This document shows, one piece after another, positions 18,090 to 29,448 of a stretch of 64,000 nucleotides of DNA. The notes beneath the pieces were generated by a model. It had not been told where the DNA came from. It saw nothing but the letters and a program-made list of their open reading frames with translations, and ran no database searches. A program made the translations under genes and the position numbers. Source of the stretch: Microbacterium gallinarum (lineage in GTDB: Bacteria > Actinomycetota > Actinomycetes > Actinomycetales > Microbacteriaceae); contig NZ_JACSPM010000003.1 in assembly GCF_014837165.1 (NCBI RefSeq), positions 186,001 to 250,000 on the forward strand, read 5' to 3'. Position 1 is the first letter of the stretch. Every line of letters starts with the position of its first letter.

Positions 18090-18119
18090 GAAGGCCCGCC
18101 CCCAGAGGGACGGGCCTTC
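18090..18119. terminator. Bidirectional terminator between holA and rpsT
   Basis: GAAGGCCCG (18090-18098) pairs with CGGGCCTTC (18111-18119) around a 12-base loop. It lies between the convergent holA and rpsT genes, so it can serve both. There is no long T-run. Confidence 0.8.
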
Positions 18120-18137
18120 GATCGAATCCGGTGAGGA

Positions 18138-18398
18138 TCAGAGCGCGGCGACCTGCTTCGCGATGGCCGACTTGCGGTTCGCGGCCTGGTTCTCGTGGAT
18201 GACGCCCTTGCTCACGGCCTTGTCGAGCTTCTTGGTCGCCTTCTGCAGCGCCTTCTCGGCGGCGGCCTTGTCGCCCGCGGCGACGGCCTCGCGGGTGCGA
18301 CGCACCTCGGTCTTCAGCTCGCTCTTGACGGCCTTGTTGCGCTCGCGCGCCTTCTCGTTGGTCTTGTTGCGCTTGATCTGCGACTTGATGTTCGCCAC
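18138..18398 (-). CDS. rpsT: 30S ribosomal protein S20
   Basis: The 86-residue, very basic protein begins [21 protein letters not shown] and ends with the family block [18 protein letters not shown]. It binds 16S rRNA early in 30S assembly. Length and sequence are typical. The start is GTG. The hairpin downstream at 18090-18119 terminates it. Confidence 0.98.
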   Translation of the reverse strand: MANIKSQIKRNKTNEKARERNKAVKSELKTEVRRTREAVAAGDKAAAEKALQKATKKLDKAVSKGVIHENQAANRKSAIAKQVAAL

Positions 18399-18510
18399 GG
18401 TGAAGTTCTTTCGTGTCTGATGGATGGGATTTGCCGCGTTACGGGTAGAGGGGCCGCTCGCGGCGTCGTGCGGAGGTGGGACCCCGCACGCAAGCCAATC
18501 ACCGAGTTTA

Positions 18511-19230
18511 TCAGGTCTGCTCGAGCGTCGTGATCGCCAGGTTCAGGAGCGCGTTGAACACCTGCGGTCGCATCACCGTGACGTGGTGGGTCGTGCGCGG
18601 CACGACCACGAGCTCGGCGTGCGGAGCCAGCTCGAGGAAGAGCCGCTCGTTGACGCGCAGCTGGTCGTACTGTCCGTTGACGAACCAGAGCGGCACCTCG
18701 ATGTGCCGCAGCGCGGCGAGGAGGTCGAGCACCGACAGGCTGCGCAGCGCGACGTCCTGTGCGTCCAGCGCGTAGCCGCCGGCGCCGAAGTCGTCGCGCG
18801 TCTCGGGGGGCAGGATGCGGTCGAGCATGCGGTTGGTCAGCCACATGCCGCGGTCGGGGAGCGAGTCGAACCCGCGGGCGAGCATGCGGTAGGTCGCGAG
18901 GCCCACTCCGCGGGGGATCGCGGTGCACGACGCGGCGATGAAGGCCGCGACCGGTGGCGTGTCCTCCTGGCCGACGTACTCGATCGAGATGAGGCCTCCC
19001 ATCGAGTGACCCGCCAGCAGCACCGGCCCGCGGGCCGAGGCATCCCGCACCGCGTCATCGATCGTCGCGAGGGCGCCCTCGAGGGTGAACTCCTCCGACA
19101 TGCGCGACCCGTGGCCGGGCAGGTCGACCGGCGTCACGGGGTTGCCGCGCTCTGCGAGGTACTCGATCTGCGAGCGCCACATGGTCGCGGACGTGCGGAT
19201 GCCGTGCACCAGCACCACCTGCACGACCAT
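18511..19230 (-). CDS. Alpha/beta hydrolase
   Basis: The 239-residue cytoplasmic hydrolase has the oxyanion segment [12 protein letters not shown], the nucleophile elbow GHSMGG (about residues 73-78), a likely acid in [12 protein letters not shown] and the final His in [13 protein letters not shown]. Substrate is unknown; the fold covers esterases, lipases and C-C hydrolases. The ATG is six bases after TAGCCT, hence leaderless. It is divergent from lepA and is not part of an operon. Confidence 0.88.
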   Translation of the reverse strand: MVVQVVLVHGIRTSATMWRSQIEYLAERGNPVTPVDLPGHGSRMSEEFTLEGALATIDDAVRDASARGPVLLAGHSMGGLISIEYVGQEDTPPVAAFIAASCTAIPRGVGLATYRMLARGFDSLPDRGMWLTNRMLDRILPPETRDDFGAGGYALDAQDVALRSLSVLDLLAALRHIEVPLWFVNGQYDQLRVNERLFLELAPHAELVVVPRTTHHVTVMRPQVFNALLNLAITTLEQT

Positions 19231-19236
19231 CGCCCC

Positions 19237-19242
19237 AGGCTA
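19237..19242 (-). promoter_or_regulatory. -10 element (TAGCCT) of hydrolase gene
   Basis: On the minus strand TAGCCT ends six bases before the ATG at 19230. Confidence 0.45.
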
Positions 19243-19333
19243 GCGAGCGCGCCCGCGCGCCGCTCGAAGCCTCGGCAGGATGCCCGCCCGCAGGGATCCA
19301 GCGACTGCGCAGGGTGGAGGCATCCCTCACCCG

Positions 19334-19339
19334 TAGAAT
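19334..19339 (+). promoter_or_regulatory. -10 element (TAGAAT) of lepA
   Basis: TAGAAT ends nine bases before the ATG at 19349, so the leader would be only two or three bases long. Confidence 0.4.
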
Positions 19340-19348
19340 CGACGGGAT

Positions 19349-21199
<1,851 letters not shown>

Positions 21200-21209
21200 G
21201 CTGGTCGTC

Positions 21210-21860
21210 ATGCGTCGAGGGAACTTCCGGGACGACACCGTCGACTACGCCGCCGTCGGGGCGACGCAGGCGGCCGACCTCATGCACTACCCGCCGGAGC
21301 GCAGCATTCCGGCGGAGGAGTCGTGGCGCATCGGCAGCGGCGAGGCGCGTTTCCTGGGCGCCGGCGAGGCGCTGATGTCGTGGACCGCGCAGCGCGGTGC
21401 CGGCCTCACCGTGAAGGACGTGCGGCCGGCCGCCGGGCCGATGTACTCCGGCGTGAGCTTCGACGGCGAGGGCAACCCCATCGCACCCAGTCGGTCCGAG
21501 TCCGACCTCCGCTACGACGCCGACGGCACGCCCTACGTCGGCGCGGGCACGACGATCCGCGTCGATGGTCGCGTGCGAGGACTGCGCGCCGATGCCGAGC
21601 TGCGCGTCATCTTCGCGGTCGAAGAGCCGCGGCGCATCGGGTTCGCCCTCGGCACGGTGGGCGACTCCGTCGTGAGCGGCGAGGAGTCGTTCATGCTCGA
21701 GTGGCACGACAACGACGAGGTGTGGTTCACCGTGCGCGCCTTCGATGCGCCGTCGTCATTCGTCTACCGTCTGCTGCCCGGCCTGATCCGCCGCCGCCGA
21801 CGCGAGCTCTTCACGCGGTACCTGCGGGCGATCTCGCCGCTGTACACGACGCCCGCGTGA
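21210..21860 (+). CDS. DUF1990 family protein
   Basis: The 216-residue protein is the intact DUF1990-type relative of the broken gene at 9067-9570. Shared features are an N-terminal VDYAAVGATQA stretch, the central FLGAGEALMSWTAQRGAGL and ELRVIFAVEEPRRIGFALGTV, and a C-terminal hydrophobic/basic helix (SFVYRLLPGLIRRRRRELF). It lacks the exact HPERGEE motif of the standard branch, so it is a divergent member. Function is unknown. It is followed eight bases later by hemW. Confidence 0.75.
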   Translation: MRRGNFRDDTVDYAAVGATQAADLMHYPPERSIPAEESWRIGSGEARFLGAGEALMSWTAQRGAGLTVKDVRPAAGPMYSGVSFDGEGNPIAPSRSESDLRYDADGTPYVGAGTTIRVDGRVRGLRADAELRVIFAVEEPRRIGFALGTVGDSVVSGEESFMLEWHDNDEVWFTVRAFDAPSSFVYRLLPGLIRRRRRELFTRYLRAISPLYTTPA

Positions 21861-21867
21861 GCTGCTG

Positions 21868-23085
21868 ATGGGCTCCGCGCTTCCCCTCGGCGAGCCGGTC
21901 CCCGCCGACGGCTCCTTCCCGCCGGGCACGACGATCGACGCGGCGACGCCGTTCGGCGTGTACCTGCACGTGCCGTTCTGCCGCGTGCGCTGCGGCTACT
22001 GCGACTTCAACACGTACACGTCCGACGAGCTGCGCGGCGCGCGCCAGGACCAGTACGCCGACACCCTGCTGCGCGAGGTCGCCCTGGCGCGCGGAGTGCT
22101 GGAGCGCACCGGACCGCTGCGCCCCGCCTCGACCGTCTTCTTCGGCGGCGGCACCCCGACGCTTCTCCCGCCCGGGGACCTCGGCCGCATGCTCGAGGGC
22201 GTGCGCGGGGCGTTCGGCATCGCCGAGGGCGCCGAGGTGACGGTCGAGGCCAACCCCGACACGGTCACCGATGCGGTCGCGGCCGAGCTCGCGGCATCCG
22301 GAGTCACCCGGCTGTCCATCGGCATGCAGTCGGCCGTTCCCCACGTGCTCGCGGCGCTCGACCGCACGCATGACCCGGCGAACGTGCGCACCGCGGTCGC
22401 CGCAGCGCGCGCAGCCGGCCTCGATGTGAGCGTCGACCTCATCTACGGCGCGCCGGGGGAGTCGCTCGACGACTGGCGCGCGTCCCTCGACACCGCGATC
22501 AGCCTCGCGCCCGACCACGTGTCGGCGTACGCGCTGATCATCGAGGACGGCACGAAGCTCGCCCGGCAGATCCGCCGTGGCGAGGTGCCTGCGCCCGACG
22601 ACGACCTGCAGGCGGACATGTATGAGCTCGCCGACGAGCTGCTCGCGGCGGCCGGCTTCGACTGGTACGAGGTGTCGAACTGGTCGCGCGGCGTCCACCA
22701 GCGCTCGCAGCACAACCTGGCGTACTGGCAGGGCACCGACTGGTGGGGGTTCGGCCCCGGCGCGCACAGCCACGTCGCCGGCGTGCGGTTCTGGAACGTC
22801 AAGCACCCTGCCGCGTACGCGCAGCGCCTCTCGGTGGGGGAGTCCCCGGCCGCCGCGCGCGAGGTGCCCGACGTGGAGGCGCGGACGCTCGAGAACGTGC
22901 TGCTGCGCACTCGCATCCGTGAGGGGCTGCCCGTCTCGGAGCTGCTCGGCGAAGGGCGGCGTGCGGTCGCGGCGCTCATCGCGGACGGGCTCGTGGACGG
23001 GCCGACGGCGCTCCACGGCCGGATCGTGCTCACGCTGCGCGGTCGCCTGCTCGCCGATGCCGTCGTGCGCGCGCTCACCGAGTAG
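21868..23085 (+). CDS. hemW: Radical SAM heme chaperone HemW
   Basis: The 405-residue radical SAM protein has the [4Fe-4S] motif CRVRCGYC (Cys38, Cys42, Cys45), followed by FGGGTPTLL and the HemW_C domain near the end. HemW was long called oxygen-independent coproporphyrinogen III oxidase, but the HemW branch binds and delivers heme. The aromatic CxxxCxxC-F rather than the HemN CxxxCxxCxC pattern supports HemW. It lies between lepA and hrcA as in other actinobacteria. Confidence 0.93.
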   Translation: MGSALPLGEPVPADGSFPPGTTIDAATPFGVYLHVPFCRVRCGYCDFNTYTSDELRGARQDQYADTLLREVALARGVLERTGPLRPASTVFFGGGTPTLLPPGDLGRMLEGVRGAFGIAEGAEVTVEANPDTVTDAVAAELAASGVTRLSIGMQSAVPHVLAALDRTHDPANVRTAVAAARAAGLDVSVDLIYGAPGESLDDWRASLDTAISLAPDHVSAYALIIEDGTKLARQIRRGEVPAPDDDLQADMYELADELLAAAGFDWYEVSNWSRGVHQRSQHNLAYWQGTDWWGFGPGAHSHVAGVRFWNVKHPAAYAQRLSVGESPAAAREVPDVEARTLENVLLRTRIREGLPVSELLGEGRRAVAALIADGLVDGPTALHGRIVLTLRGRLLADAVVRALTE

Positions 23086-23129
23086 CGGATCCGCCTGTCA
23101 CGCTCCCGGCTGCGGGTCGGGGCATCCGG

Positions 23130-23135
23130 TAGAAT
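23130..23135 (+). promoter_or_regulatory. -10 element (TAGAAT) of the hrcA-dnaJ operon
   Basis: TAGAAT immediately precedes and overlaps by one base the CIRCE inverted repeat, so repressor binding would cover the -10 to +1 region. Confidence 0.5.
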
Positions 23136-23161
23136 TGGCACTCCAGTCATGCGAGTGCCAG
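23135..23161. promoter_or_regulatory. CIRCE operator (HrcA binding site)
   Basis: TTGGCACTC (23135-23143), nine spacer bases and GAGTGCCAG (23153-23161) match the CIRCE consensus TTAGCACTC-N9-GAGTGCTAA at most positions. It lies directly upstream of hrcA, whose product binds this element, so the operon is autoregulated by heat. Confidence 0.9.
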
Positions 23162-23181
23162 CAGCGGCGTGAGGAGGCGGG

Positions 23182-24222
23182 ATGGTCAGCGAGCGAGGGC
23201 TCCAGGTGCTGCGCGCGATCGTCGAGGACTACGTCGACACGCGCGAGCCGGTCGGCAGCAAGGCGATCGTCGAGCGCCACGCCTTCGGCGTGTCGGCGGC
23301 GACCATCCGCAACGACATGGCCCTGCTCGAGGACGAAGAGCTCATCGCGGCGCCGCACACGTCGTCGGGTCGCGTGCCCACCGACAAGGGCTACCGCGTC
23401 TTCGTCGACCACCTCGCCGACGTGCGCCCGCTGTCCACGGCGCAGCGCACGGCGATCACCTCGTTCCTCGAGGGTCCGGGCGATCTCGACGACGTGCTGG
23501 CGCGCACCGTCCGCGCACTCACCCAGCTGACCGGTCAGGTCGCGATCGTGCAGTACCCGTCGTTCGCCCGCGCGAACGTGACCCACGTCGAACTCGTGCA
23601 GCTCGGCGGCGGGCGGATGCTCGTGATCGTGGTCACCGACACCGGCCGCGTCTCGCAGCGGATGGCCTTCGTGCGCGACGACTTCGACGAGGCCGACCTC
23701 GCGCGCATCCGCGCCGAGCTCGGCACGCTGCTGGTCGGCCGCTCGGTCCGCGACGGACTCACCCGCATCGCGGAGCGGCTCGGCAACGCCGCGGTCATGA
23801 CCGCGCCCCATGAGGCCGCGACGGCCGAGATCGTGCGCGTGGTGGCCGAAGAGCTCGACGAATTCCGCCAGGATCGCCTCGTCATGGCCGGCAGCGCGAC
23901 GCTCGCCCGCCGCGAAGCCGATTTCCGCGGGAGCATCTATCCCCTCCTGGAGGCGATCGAGGAGCAGGTCACGATCCTGCGGCTGATGGGCGAGATGGTC
24001 GCCGACGAGAAGGGCCTCGCCGCCAGCATCGGACGCGAGAACGAGCCCTTCGGCCTGTCGGAGGCCTCGGTCGTCGCCAGCGACTATGACGCGACGGGAT
24101 CGCGCGCCCGGGTCGGCATCATGGGCCCGACCCGCATGGACTACCCCACCAACCTCGCGGCGGTCAGAGCCGTCGCGCGCTACCTCACGCGGATGCTCGA
24201 GGAAGACGAGAGCAGCCGCTGA
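23182..24222 (+). CDS. hrcA: Heat-inducible transcription repressor HrcA
   Basis: The 346-residue protein has an N-terminal winged helix (SERGLQVLRAIVEDYVDTREP, then GSKAIVERHAFGVSAATIRNDM), a GAF-like central domain and a C-terminal dimer region (EIVYPLLEAIEEQ-type block, VGIMGPTRMDYP). HrcA represses chaperone operons through CIRCE and is kept active by GroE. A GAGGAGG-like Shine-Dalgarno precedes the ATG. It heads an operon with dnaJ. Confidence 0.96.
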   Translation: MVSERGLQVLRAIVEDYVDTREPVGSKAIVERHAFGVSAATIRNDMALLEDEELIAAPHTSSGRVPTDKGYRVFVDHLADVRPLSTAQRTAITSFLEGPGDLDDVLARTVRALTQLTGQVAIVQYPSFARANVTHVELVQLGGGRMLVIVVTDTGRVSQRMAFVRDDFDEADLARIRAELGTLLVGRSVRDGLTRIAERLGNAAVMTAPHEAATAEIVRVVAEELDEFRQDRLVMAGSATLARREADFRGSIYPLLEAIEEQVTILRLMGEMVADEKGLAASIGRENEPFGLSEASVVASDYDATGSRARVGIMGPTRMDYPTNLAAVRAVARYLTRMLEEDESSR

Positions 24223-24276
24223 CGCGGACGCGCACACGAACGATCCCCGCGGGCTCCCGCGGGCAGGAAGGCGAAT

Positions 24277-25392
24277 GTGGCTGACCACTACGAGGTCCTC
24301 GGCGTCTCGAAGGACGCATCCCTCGACGAGATCAAGAAGGCGTACCGGCGCCTCGCACGGGAGCTGCACCCCGACGTCAATCCGGGCGAAGAGGCATCCG
24401 AGCGGTTCAAGCTCGTCACGCACGCCTACGACGTGCTGAGCGACCCCGATCAGCGCGCCCGCTACGACATGGGCGGCAGCGACAGCCCGTTCGGCGGTGC
24501 CGGCGGGTTCGGCGGGTTCAACGACATCTTCGAGACGTTCTTCGGCGCGGCGGGCGGGGGCGGCGGGCGAGCGGGTCGACCGCGCTCGCGGCGCGAGCGC
24601 GGTCAGGACGCCCTCGTGCGTGTGACCCTCGAGCTCGGCGACGTCGTCTTCGGCGTGCACCGTGACATCGAGGTCGACACGGCGGTGCTGTGCGACACGT
24701 GTCAGGGCTCGTGCTGCCAGCCCGGCACGACGCCGGTCACATGCGACATCTGCCACGGCACCGGCCACGTGCAGCGCCAGGTGCGCAGCCTGCTCGGCAA
24801 CGTGCTCACCAACCAGCCCTGCAACGTCTGCCAGGGCTACGGCACGACCATCCCGTACCCGTGCGCGACATGCCAGGGTCAGGGGCGCGTGCGCGCGCGC
24901 CGCACCGTCTCGCTCGACATCCCCGCCGGCGTCGAGACCGGCCTGCGGCTGCAGCTTCCCGGATCCGGCGAGGTCGGCCCCGCCGGCGGCCCCAACGGCG
25001 ACCTCTACATCGAGGTGAACGTCACGCCGCACGAGGTCTTCAGCCGCGACGGCGACGACCTGCTCGCGACGCTCGAGGTGTCGATGCCCGACGCGATCCT
25101 CGGCACGACGACGACGATCCAGTCGCTCGACGGACCGGTCGAGCTCGAGATCCGCCCGGGCGTGCAGGCCGGCGACGTGCTCACGATCAAGAGCCGCGGC
25201 ATCACGCCGCTGCGCGGCACTCAGCGCGGCGATCTGCGCGTCGGCGTGCACGTGGTCACCCCGACGCGCCTCGACGGCAAGGAGCGCGCCCTCATCGAGG
25301 ACTTCGCCAAGCGCACGAAGGCACCGCCGCCCCGGCTGTCCGAGTTCCACCAGGGCCTGTTCGCCAAGCTGCGCGACCGGTTCCGGGGCTGA
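24277..25392 (+). CDS. dnaJ: Chaperone DnaJ (DnaJ2 type)
   Basis: The 371-residue type I J-protein stimulates DnaK. The J domain has the HPD triad in ELHPDVNPG (about residues 30-38). A Gly/Phe-rich linker ([12 protein letters not shown]) follows, then four zinc-binding repeats: [24 protein letters not shown] and CATCQGQG. The first repeat ends in Cys where Gly is usual. Two C-terminal substrate domains follow. The start is GTG with AGGAAGG upstream. An hrcA-linked second DnaJ without dnaK/grpE beside it is typical of actinobacteria. Confidence 0.95.
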   Translation: MADHYEVLGVSKDASLDEIKKAYRRLARELHPDVNPGEEASERFKLVTHAYDVLSDPDQRARYDMGGSDSPFGGAGGFGGFNDIFETFFGAAGGGGGRAGRPRSRRERGQDALVRVTLELGDVVFGVHRDIEVDTAVLCDTCQGSCCQPGTTPVTCDICHGTGHVQRQVRSLLGNVLTNQPCNVCQGYGTTIPYPCATCQGQGRVRARRTVSLDIPAGVETGLRLQLPGSGEVGPAGGPNGDLYIEVNVTPHEVFSRDGDDLLATLEVSMPDAILGTTTTIQSLDGPVELEIRPGVQAGDVLTIKSRGITPLRGTQRGDLRVGVHVVTPTRLDGKERALIEDFAKRTKAPPPRLSEFHQGLFAKLRDRFRG

Positions 25393-25394
25393 CG

Positions 25395-26129
25395 GTGGCA
25401 CTGCACTTCGTGCTCGACGAGCCGACCGACGCCGGTCCCGGCGACACCGTCGTGCTCACGGGTGCGGAGGCGCACCACGCCGCGTCGGTGCGCCGCGTGC
25501 GCGCCGGCGAGGAGGTCACGGTCGGGGACGGCCTCGGCGCCTGGCTGACGGGCCGGTGCGAGTCGGTGGCGCCACGCGAGGTCGTGGTGAGGATCGAATC
25601 GCGGACGGATGCCGCGGCCCCACGTCCGCGCGTCGTGCTCGTGCAGGCGCTCGCCAAGGGCGACCGCGACGAACTCGCCGTGCAGGCGGCGACCGAACTC
25701 GGGATCGACGAGATCGTGCCGTGGCAGGCTGCCCGCAGCATCTCGCGATGGGACGCCGCGAAGGCCGAGAAGGGCCGCGCCCGCTGGGCGACGATCGTGC
25801 GCGAAGCGGCCAAGCAGGCGCATCGCGCGTGGATCCCCGAGGTCTCGCCGCTGGTGACGACCCGCGAACTGGTGCGCCGGGCCGCGGCATCCCGCACCCT
25901 CGTCCTCGAACCGACCGGCGTCGCGCGCCTCACCGGCGTCGACCTCGCCGGCGAGGAATCGGACGTGCTGCTCGTGGTCGGCCCCGAGGGCGGCATCGCG
26001 GCGGAGGAGCTCGCCGAGCTCGAGGCCGCAGGGGCCGTGCTCGTCCGTCTCGGCGAGAGCGTGCTGCGCACGTCGACGGCAGGGCCGGCGGCGCTGGCGG
26101 TCGTGAGCGCGTCGCTCGGCCGGTGGTGA
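25395..26129 (+). CDS. rsmE: 16S rRNA (uracil(1498)-N(3))-methyltransferase
   Basis: The 244-residue SPOUT methyltransferase has an N-terminal PUA-like part (VVLTGAEAHHAASVRRV). The C-terminal SAM-binding knot has VGPEGGIAAEEL and LGESVLRTSTAGPAAL, the RsmE signatures. It methylates N3 of U1498 in 16S rRNA. The GTG start at 25395 is two bases after the dnaJ stop, which fits the usual dnaJ-rsmE coupling. Confidence 0.93.
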   Translation: MALHFVLDEPTDAGPGDTVVLTGAEAHHAASVRRVRAGEEVTVGDGLGAWLTGRCESVAPREVVVRIESRTDAAAPRPRVVLVQALAKGDRDELAVQAATELGIDEIVPWQAARSISRWDAAKAEKGRARWATIVREAAKQAHRAWIPEVSPLVTTRELVRRAAASRTLVLEPTGVARLTGVDLAGEESDVLLVVGPEGGIAAEELAELEAAGAVLVRLGESVLRTSTAGPAALAVVSASLGRW

Positions 26130-26182
26130 GCGGGCCTCTCGCCGCGACGATCCGCCCCCGACCCGCGCCGGAGCCTCGTCGG

Positions 26183-26188
26183 TAGACT
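26183..26188 (+). promoter_or_regulatory. -10 element (TAGACT) of HIT gene
   Basis: TAGACT ends six bases before the ATG at 26195, giving the HIT-phoH-ybeY-CNNM-era run its own leaderless promoter. Confidence 0.45.
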
Positions 26189-26194
26189 TGCGGG

Positions 26195-26542
26195 ATGAGC
26201 GAGTCATCGATCTTCACGCGCATCCGCAACGGGGAGATCCCGTCCGAGATCATCGCCGAGACCGAGAACACGTTCGCCATCCGCGACATCGCCCCCAAGG
26301 CTCCGGTGCACCTGCTGGTGATCCCCAAGACACAGGAGTACCGCAACGTCGTCGAGCTCGCCGCGGGCGACCCCGAGCTGATGGCCGAGATGATCGGCCT
26401 CGCCAACAGCCTGGCGGCCGAGCACTCCGACGGCGACTTCCGTCTGATCTTCAACACCGGTCCGAATGCGGGCCAGACCGTCTTCCACGTGCACGCCCAT
26501 GTGCTCGCCGGAGGACTCGAGGAAGCGAGCCTTGGTGCCTGA
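26195..26542 (+). CDS. HIT domain (Hint-type) nucleotide hydrolase
   Basis: The 115-residue protein begins SSIFTRIRNGEIPSEIIAET and carries the catalytic triad motif HVHAHV (about residues 99-104). Family members hydrolyse purine nucleoside phosphoramidates and adenylated compounds. It heads the operon HIT-phoH-ybeY-CNNM-era. The phoH GTG start lies inside its last codons (8-base overlap), so the two are translationally coupled. Confidence 0.95.
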   Translation: MSESSIFTRIRNGEIPSEIIAETENTFAIRDIAPKAPVHLLVIPKTQEYRNVVELAAGDPELMAEMIGLANSLAAEHSDGDFRLIFNTGPNAGQTVFHVHAHVLAGGLEEASLGA

Positions 26543-27623
26543 CGAACAACCCCATGATCCGGTGATCGACCGGGTGTACGCCGACGGCGTCGCCATGGTG
26601 CAGCTGCTGGGACCGCAGGACCGCCTGCTGCGCGTCGTGGAGAAGGAGCATCCCGGCGTCGACGTGCACGTGCGCGGCAACGAGATCACGCTGACGGGGG
26701 AGGCGGATGCGGTGGCCGCAGCGCGCTCGCTCGTCGACGAGCTGCTGGCCATGACGAAGGCCGGGCAGGGCCTCGACCCCGCCGACGTGTCGTCGTCGAG
26801 CCGCATCCTGCGCACCGAGGGCGGACCGCGCCCGTCCGAGGTGCTCGGCGAGGCGATCCTGTCATCGCGCGGCAAGGTGATCCGCCCGAAGACGCTCGGC
26901 CAGAAGGCCTACGTCGACGCGATCGAGGAGAACACGATCGTCTTCGGCATCGGTCCCGCGGGCACCGGCAAGACGTATCTGGCCATGGCCAAGGCCGTCC
27001 AGGCACTGCAGCGCAAGGAGGTCAACCGCATCATCCTGACGCGACCGGCCGTCGAAGCCGGCGAGCGCCTCGGGTTCCTCCCGGGCACGCTCACAGACAA
27101 GATCGACCCGTACCTGCGCCCGCTCTACGACGCGCTGAACGAGATGATGGACCCCGAGCTCGTTCCCAAGCTCATGGCCACCGGCACGATCGAGGTGGCC
27201 CCGCTGGCGTACATGCGCGGTCGCACGCTGAACGACTCGTTCGTCGTGCTCGACGAGGCGCAGAACACGACTCCCGAGCAGATGAAGATGTTCCTCACGC
27301 GCCTCGGCTTCGGCACGCGCATGGTGGTCACGGGAGACATCACGCAGATCGACCTGCCCCAGGGCGCGTCGGGGCTGCGACTCGTCACGCGGGTGCTGGG
27401 AGAGATCGACGACATCCACTTCTCGTACCTCACCAGCGACGACGTGGTCCGTCATACCCTGGTCGGCCGCATCGTCGACGCCTACAGCGAGTACGACGAG
27501 CGCCGCATCGCCGCCCGCCGCGAGCGGGACGAGGCGTCCGAGTTCGCCAACCGCGCCGAGCGGCGCGCCGGCATGCGGCCGCAGAACCCGCGCGACCACC
27601 TTCCGAAGCGAGGACGCTCATGA
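26535..27623 (+). CDS. phoH: PhoH family ATPase
   Basis: The 362-residue protein has an N-terminal KH-like segment and a PhoH P-loop domain with Walker A GPAGTGKT (residues 140-147) and Walker [13 protein letters not shown] (about 236-247). PhoH proteins are RNA-linked ATPases that often pair with YbeY, as here. The start is GTG 26535 (MPDEQPHD), overlapping the HIT stop; a TTG three bases upstream is the alternative. It overlaps ybeY by four bases (ATGA). Confidence 0.93.
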   Translation: MPDEQPHDPVIDRVYADGVAMVQLLGPQDRLLRVVEKEHPGVDVHVRGNEITLTGEADAVAAARSLVDELLAMTKAGQGLDPADVSSSSRILRTEGGPRPSEVLGEAILSSRGKVIRPKTLGQKAYVDAIEENTIVFGIGPAGTGKTYLAMAKAVQALQRKEVNRIILTRPAVEAGERLGFLPGTLTDKIDPYLRPLYDALNEMMDPELVPKLMATGTIEVAPLAYMRGRTLNDSFVVLDEAQNTTPEQMKMFLTRLGFGTRMVVTGDITQIDLPQGASGLRLVTRVLGEIDDIHFSYLTSDDVVRHTLVGRIVDAYSEYDERRIAARRERDEASEFANRAERRAGMRPQNPRDHLPKRGRS

Positions 27624-28090
27624 CGATCGAGATCAGCAACGAGTCGGGGATCGCGGTCGACGAGACCGTGCTGCTGCGCTTGATGGAGAACAACTTCTCC
27701 GAGCTGCATGTGAGCCCCGAGGCCGACGTCGCCATCCTCCTCGTGGACGAGGGGGCGATGGAGGCGCTGCACGTGCAGTGGATGGACGAGCCCGGACCCA
27801 CCGACGTGCTGAGCTTCCCGATGGACGAGCTGCGCCCCGGCACCGAGGACATGCCGACGCCGGCGGGTCTGCTCGGCGACATCGTGCTCTGCCCGCAGGT
27901 GGCCGAGACGCAGGCCGTCGCCGCGAAGCACTCCACGATGGACGAGCTCGTCATGCTGACGACCCACGGGCTGCTGCACCTGCTCGGCTTCGACCACGCC
28001 GAGCCCGAGGAGGAGCGCGAGATGTTCGGGCTCCAGCGCGAGCTGATCACGGCGTTCCAGGCCGTGGAACGCCGCCGTAATCGCGCATGA
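27620..28090 (+). CDS. ybeY: Endoribonuclease YbeY (rRNA maturation factor)
   Basis: The 156-residue metalloprotein has the zinc motif HGLLHLLGFDH (about residues 115-125), with three His ligands. PTDVLSFPMDEL and LGDIVLCPQVAE are also family signatures. It takes part in 16S rRNA 3'-end processing and 70S quality control. Start and stop overlap neighbours by four bases on both sides, within the phoH-ybeY-CNNM-era operon. Confidence 0.96.
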   Translation: MTIEISNESGIAVDETVLLRLMENNFSELHVSPEADVAILLVDEGAMEALHVQWMDEPGPTDVLSFPMDELRPGTEDMPTPAGLLGDIVLCPQVAETQAVAAKHSTMDELVMLTTHGLLHLLGFDHAEPEEEREMFGLQRELITAFQAVERRRNRA

Positions 28091-29448
28091 CCGCTGGACT
28101 CCTCCTCGCCGCCGCCGCCCTGCTGCTGGCGTTCGGCGCCCTCATGGTGGCCATCGACGCCGCCCTGAGCGTGACCTCCCGGGCCGACCTCGCCGAGCTC
28201 GGCGCGTCCGGTCGCAACGCGTCCGCGCTGCGGCGGATCGCCGCTGACCCCGAAGCGCACACGAACGCCGTGATCTTCATCCGCGTTCTCGCCGAGACCA
28301 CCGCCGCCGTGCTCGTCACCGTCGCGTTCACCATCCTGTTCGACAGCATCTGGTGGGCGATGCTCGCCGCCGCGGTGCTGATGACCGGCATCTCGTACGT
28401 CGTCGTCGGAGCGAGTCCGCGCAACGTCGGCCGGCAGCACGCCAAGGGGCTGCTGCGGGGCGCCGCACCGGTCATCCGCGGCGTCCGCATCATTCTCGGG
28501 CCCCTCGCGCACGGTCTCGTCGCGCTCGGCACGCGCATCACGCCCGGAGCATCCCGCGGGGCATCCTTCGCTTCGGAGGAGCAGCTGCTCAGCATCATCG
28601 ACGAGGCCGCCGAGAACGAGCTGATCGAGCAGGACGACCGCGAACTGATCCACTCGGTCTTCGATTTCACCGACACGTTCGTGCGGGCCGTCATGGTGCC
28701 GAGAACAGACATGGTCACCGTGGATGCCACGGCTTCGACGCGCGAGGCGATGTCGATCTTCCTCGACAAGGGCATCTCGCGCATCCCGATCGTCGACGAC
28801 GAGGCGGACGACGTGGTCGGCGTGCTGTACCTCAAGGACCTCGTGCAGTTCGGCTTCCGCGACGAGTCCGGCTGGCGCGACGCGCCCGTCACGCGCATCG
28901 CGCGACCGGCGGTCTTCGTGCCGGAGTCGATGAAGGCCGAGACGCTCCTGCAGCAGATGAAGCGCGACGCCGTCCACGTGTGCCTCGTCATCGACGAGTA
29001 CGGCGGCGTGTCGGGCCTCGTCACGCTCGAGGACCTTATCGAGGAACTCGTCGGCGAGATCGCCGACGAGTACGACCCGCGCTCCGACGAGGTGACCGAG
29101 ATCGAGCCGGGGCACTACCGTGTCAGCGCGCGGCTCGGCCTCGACGAGGTGGGCGACCTGTTCGGCATCGACCTCGAGGACGAGGACGTCGACTCCATCG
29201 GGGGACTGCTCGGCAAGGCCCTCGGTCGCGTGCCGCAGCCGGGCGCGACCGCCGAGTACGGCGGGCTGGTCATGACCGGCGGCGCCTCGCGCGGTCGCGG
29301 CCGCGGCATCTCCACCGTCTTCGTCGAGCGCGGGGAGTCCGCCGACCCGGACGAGCAGAACGGTCGCGTGCCCCGCACCGCCGAGATCCACATCGTGTCG
29401 ACCCGCACCGGCGAGGTGCGCGTCCAGAGGAGAGGCGACCGCCCATGA
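28087..29448 (+). CDS. CNNM/CorC-HlyC family transporter-associated protein
   Basis: The 453-residue protein has an N-terminal CNNM (DUF21) membrane domain with about four helices, then a CBS pair (MVPRTDMVTVDATAS and VCLVIDEYGGVSGLVTLEDL, about residues 205-325), then a CorC_HlyC FAD-like domain (YRVSARLGLDEVGDLFG). Relatives export Mg2+ or Co2+. Its position between ybeY and era is conserved in bacteria. It overlaps both neighbours by four bases. Confidence 0.92.
   Translation: MTAGLLLAAAALLLAFGALMVAIDAALSVTSRADLAELGASGRNASALRRIAADPEAHTNAVIFIRVLAETTAAVLVTVAFTILFDSIWWAMLAAAVLMTGISYVVVGASPRNVGRQHAKGLLRGAAPVIRGVRIILGPLAHGLVALGTRITPGASRGASFASEEQLLSIIDEAAENELIEQDDRELIHSVFDFTDTFVRAVMVPRTDMVTVDATASTREAMSIFLDKGISRIPIVDDEADDVVGVLYLKDLVQFGFRDESGWRDAPVTRIARPAVFVPESMKAETLLQQMKRDAVHVCLVIDEYGGVSGLVTLEDLIEELVGEIADEYDPRSDEVTEIEPGHYRVSARLGLDEVGDLFGIDLEDEDVDSIGGLLGKALGRVPQPGATAEYGGLVMTGGASRGRGRGISTVFVERGESADPDEQNGRVPRTAEIHIVSTRTGEVRVQRRGDRP

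Noticed and set aside
23098-25401. 767-codon open frame antisense to hrcA and dnaJ
   Set aside because: It spans two well-supported genes on the other strand and has no recognisable domain.
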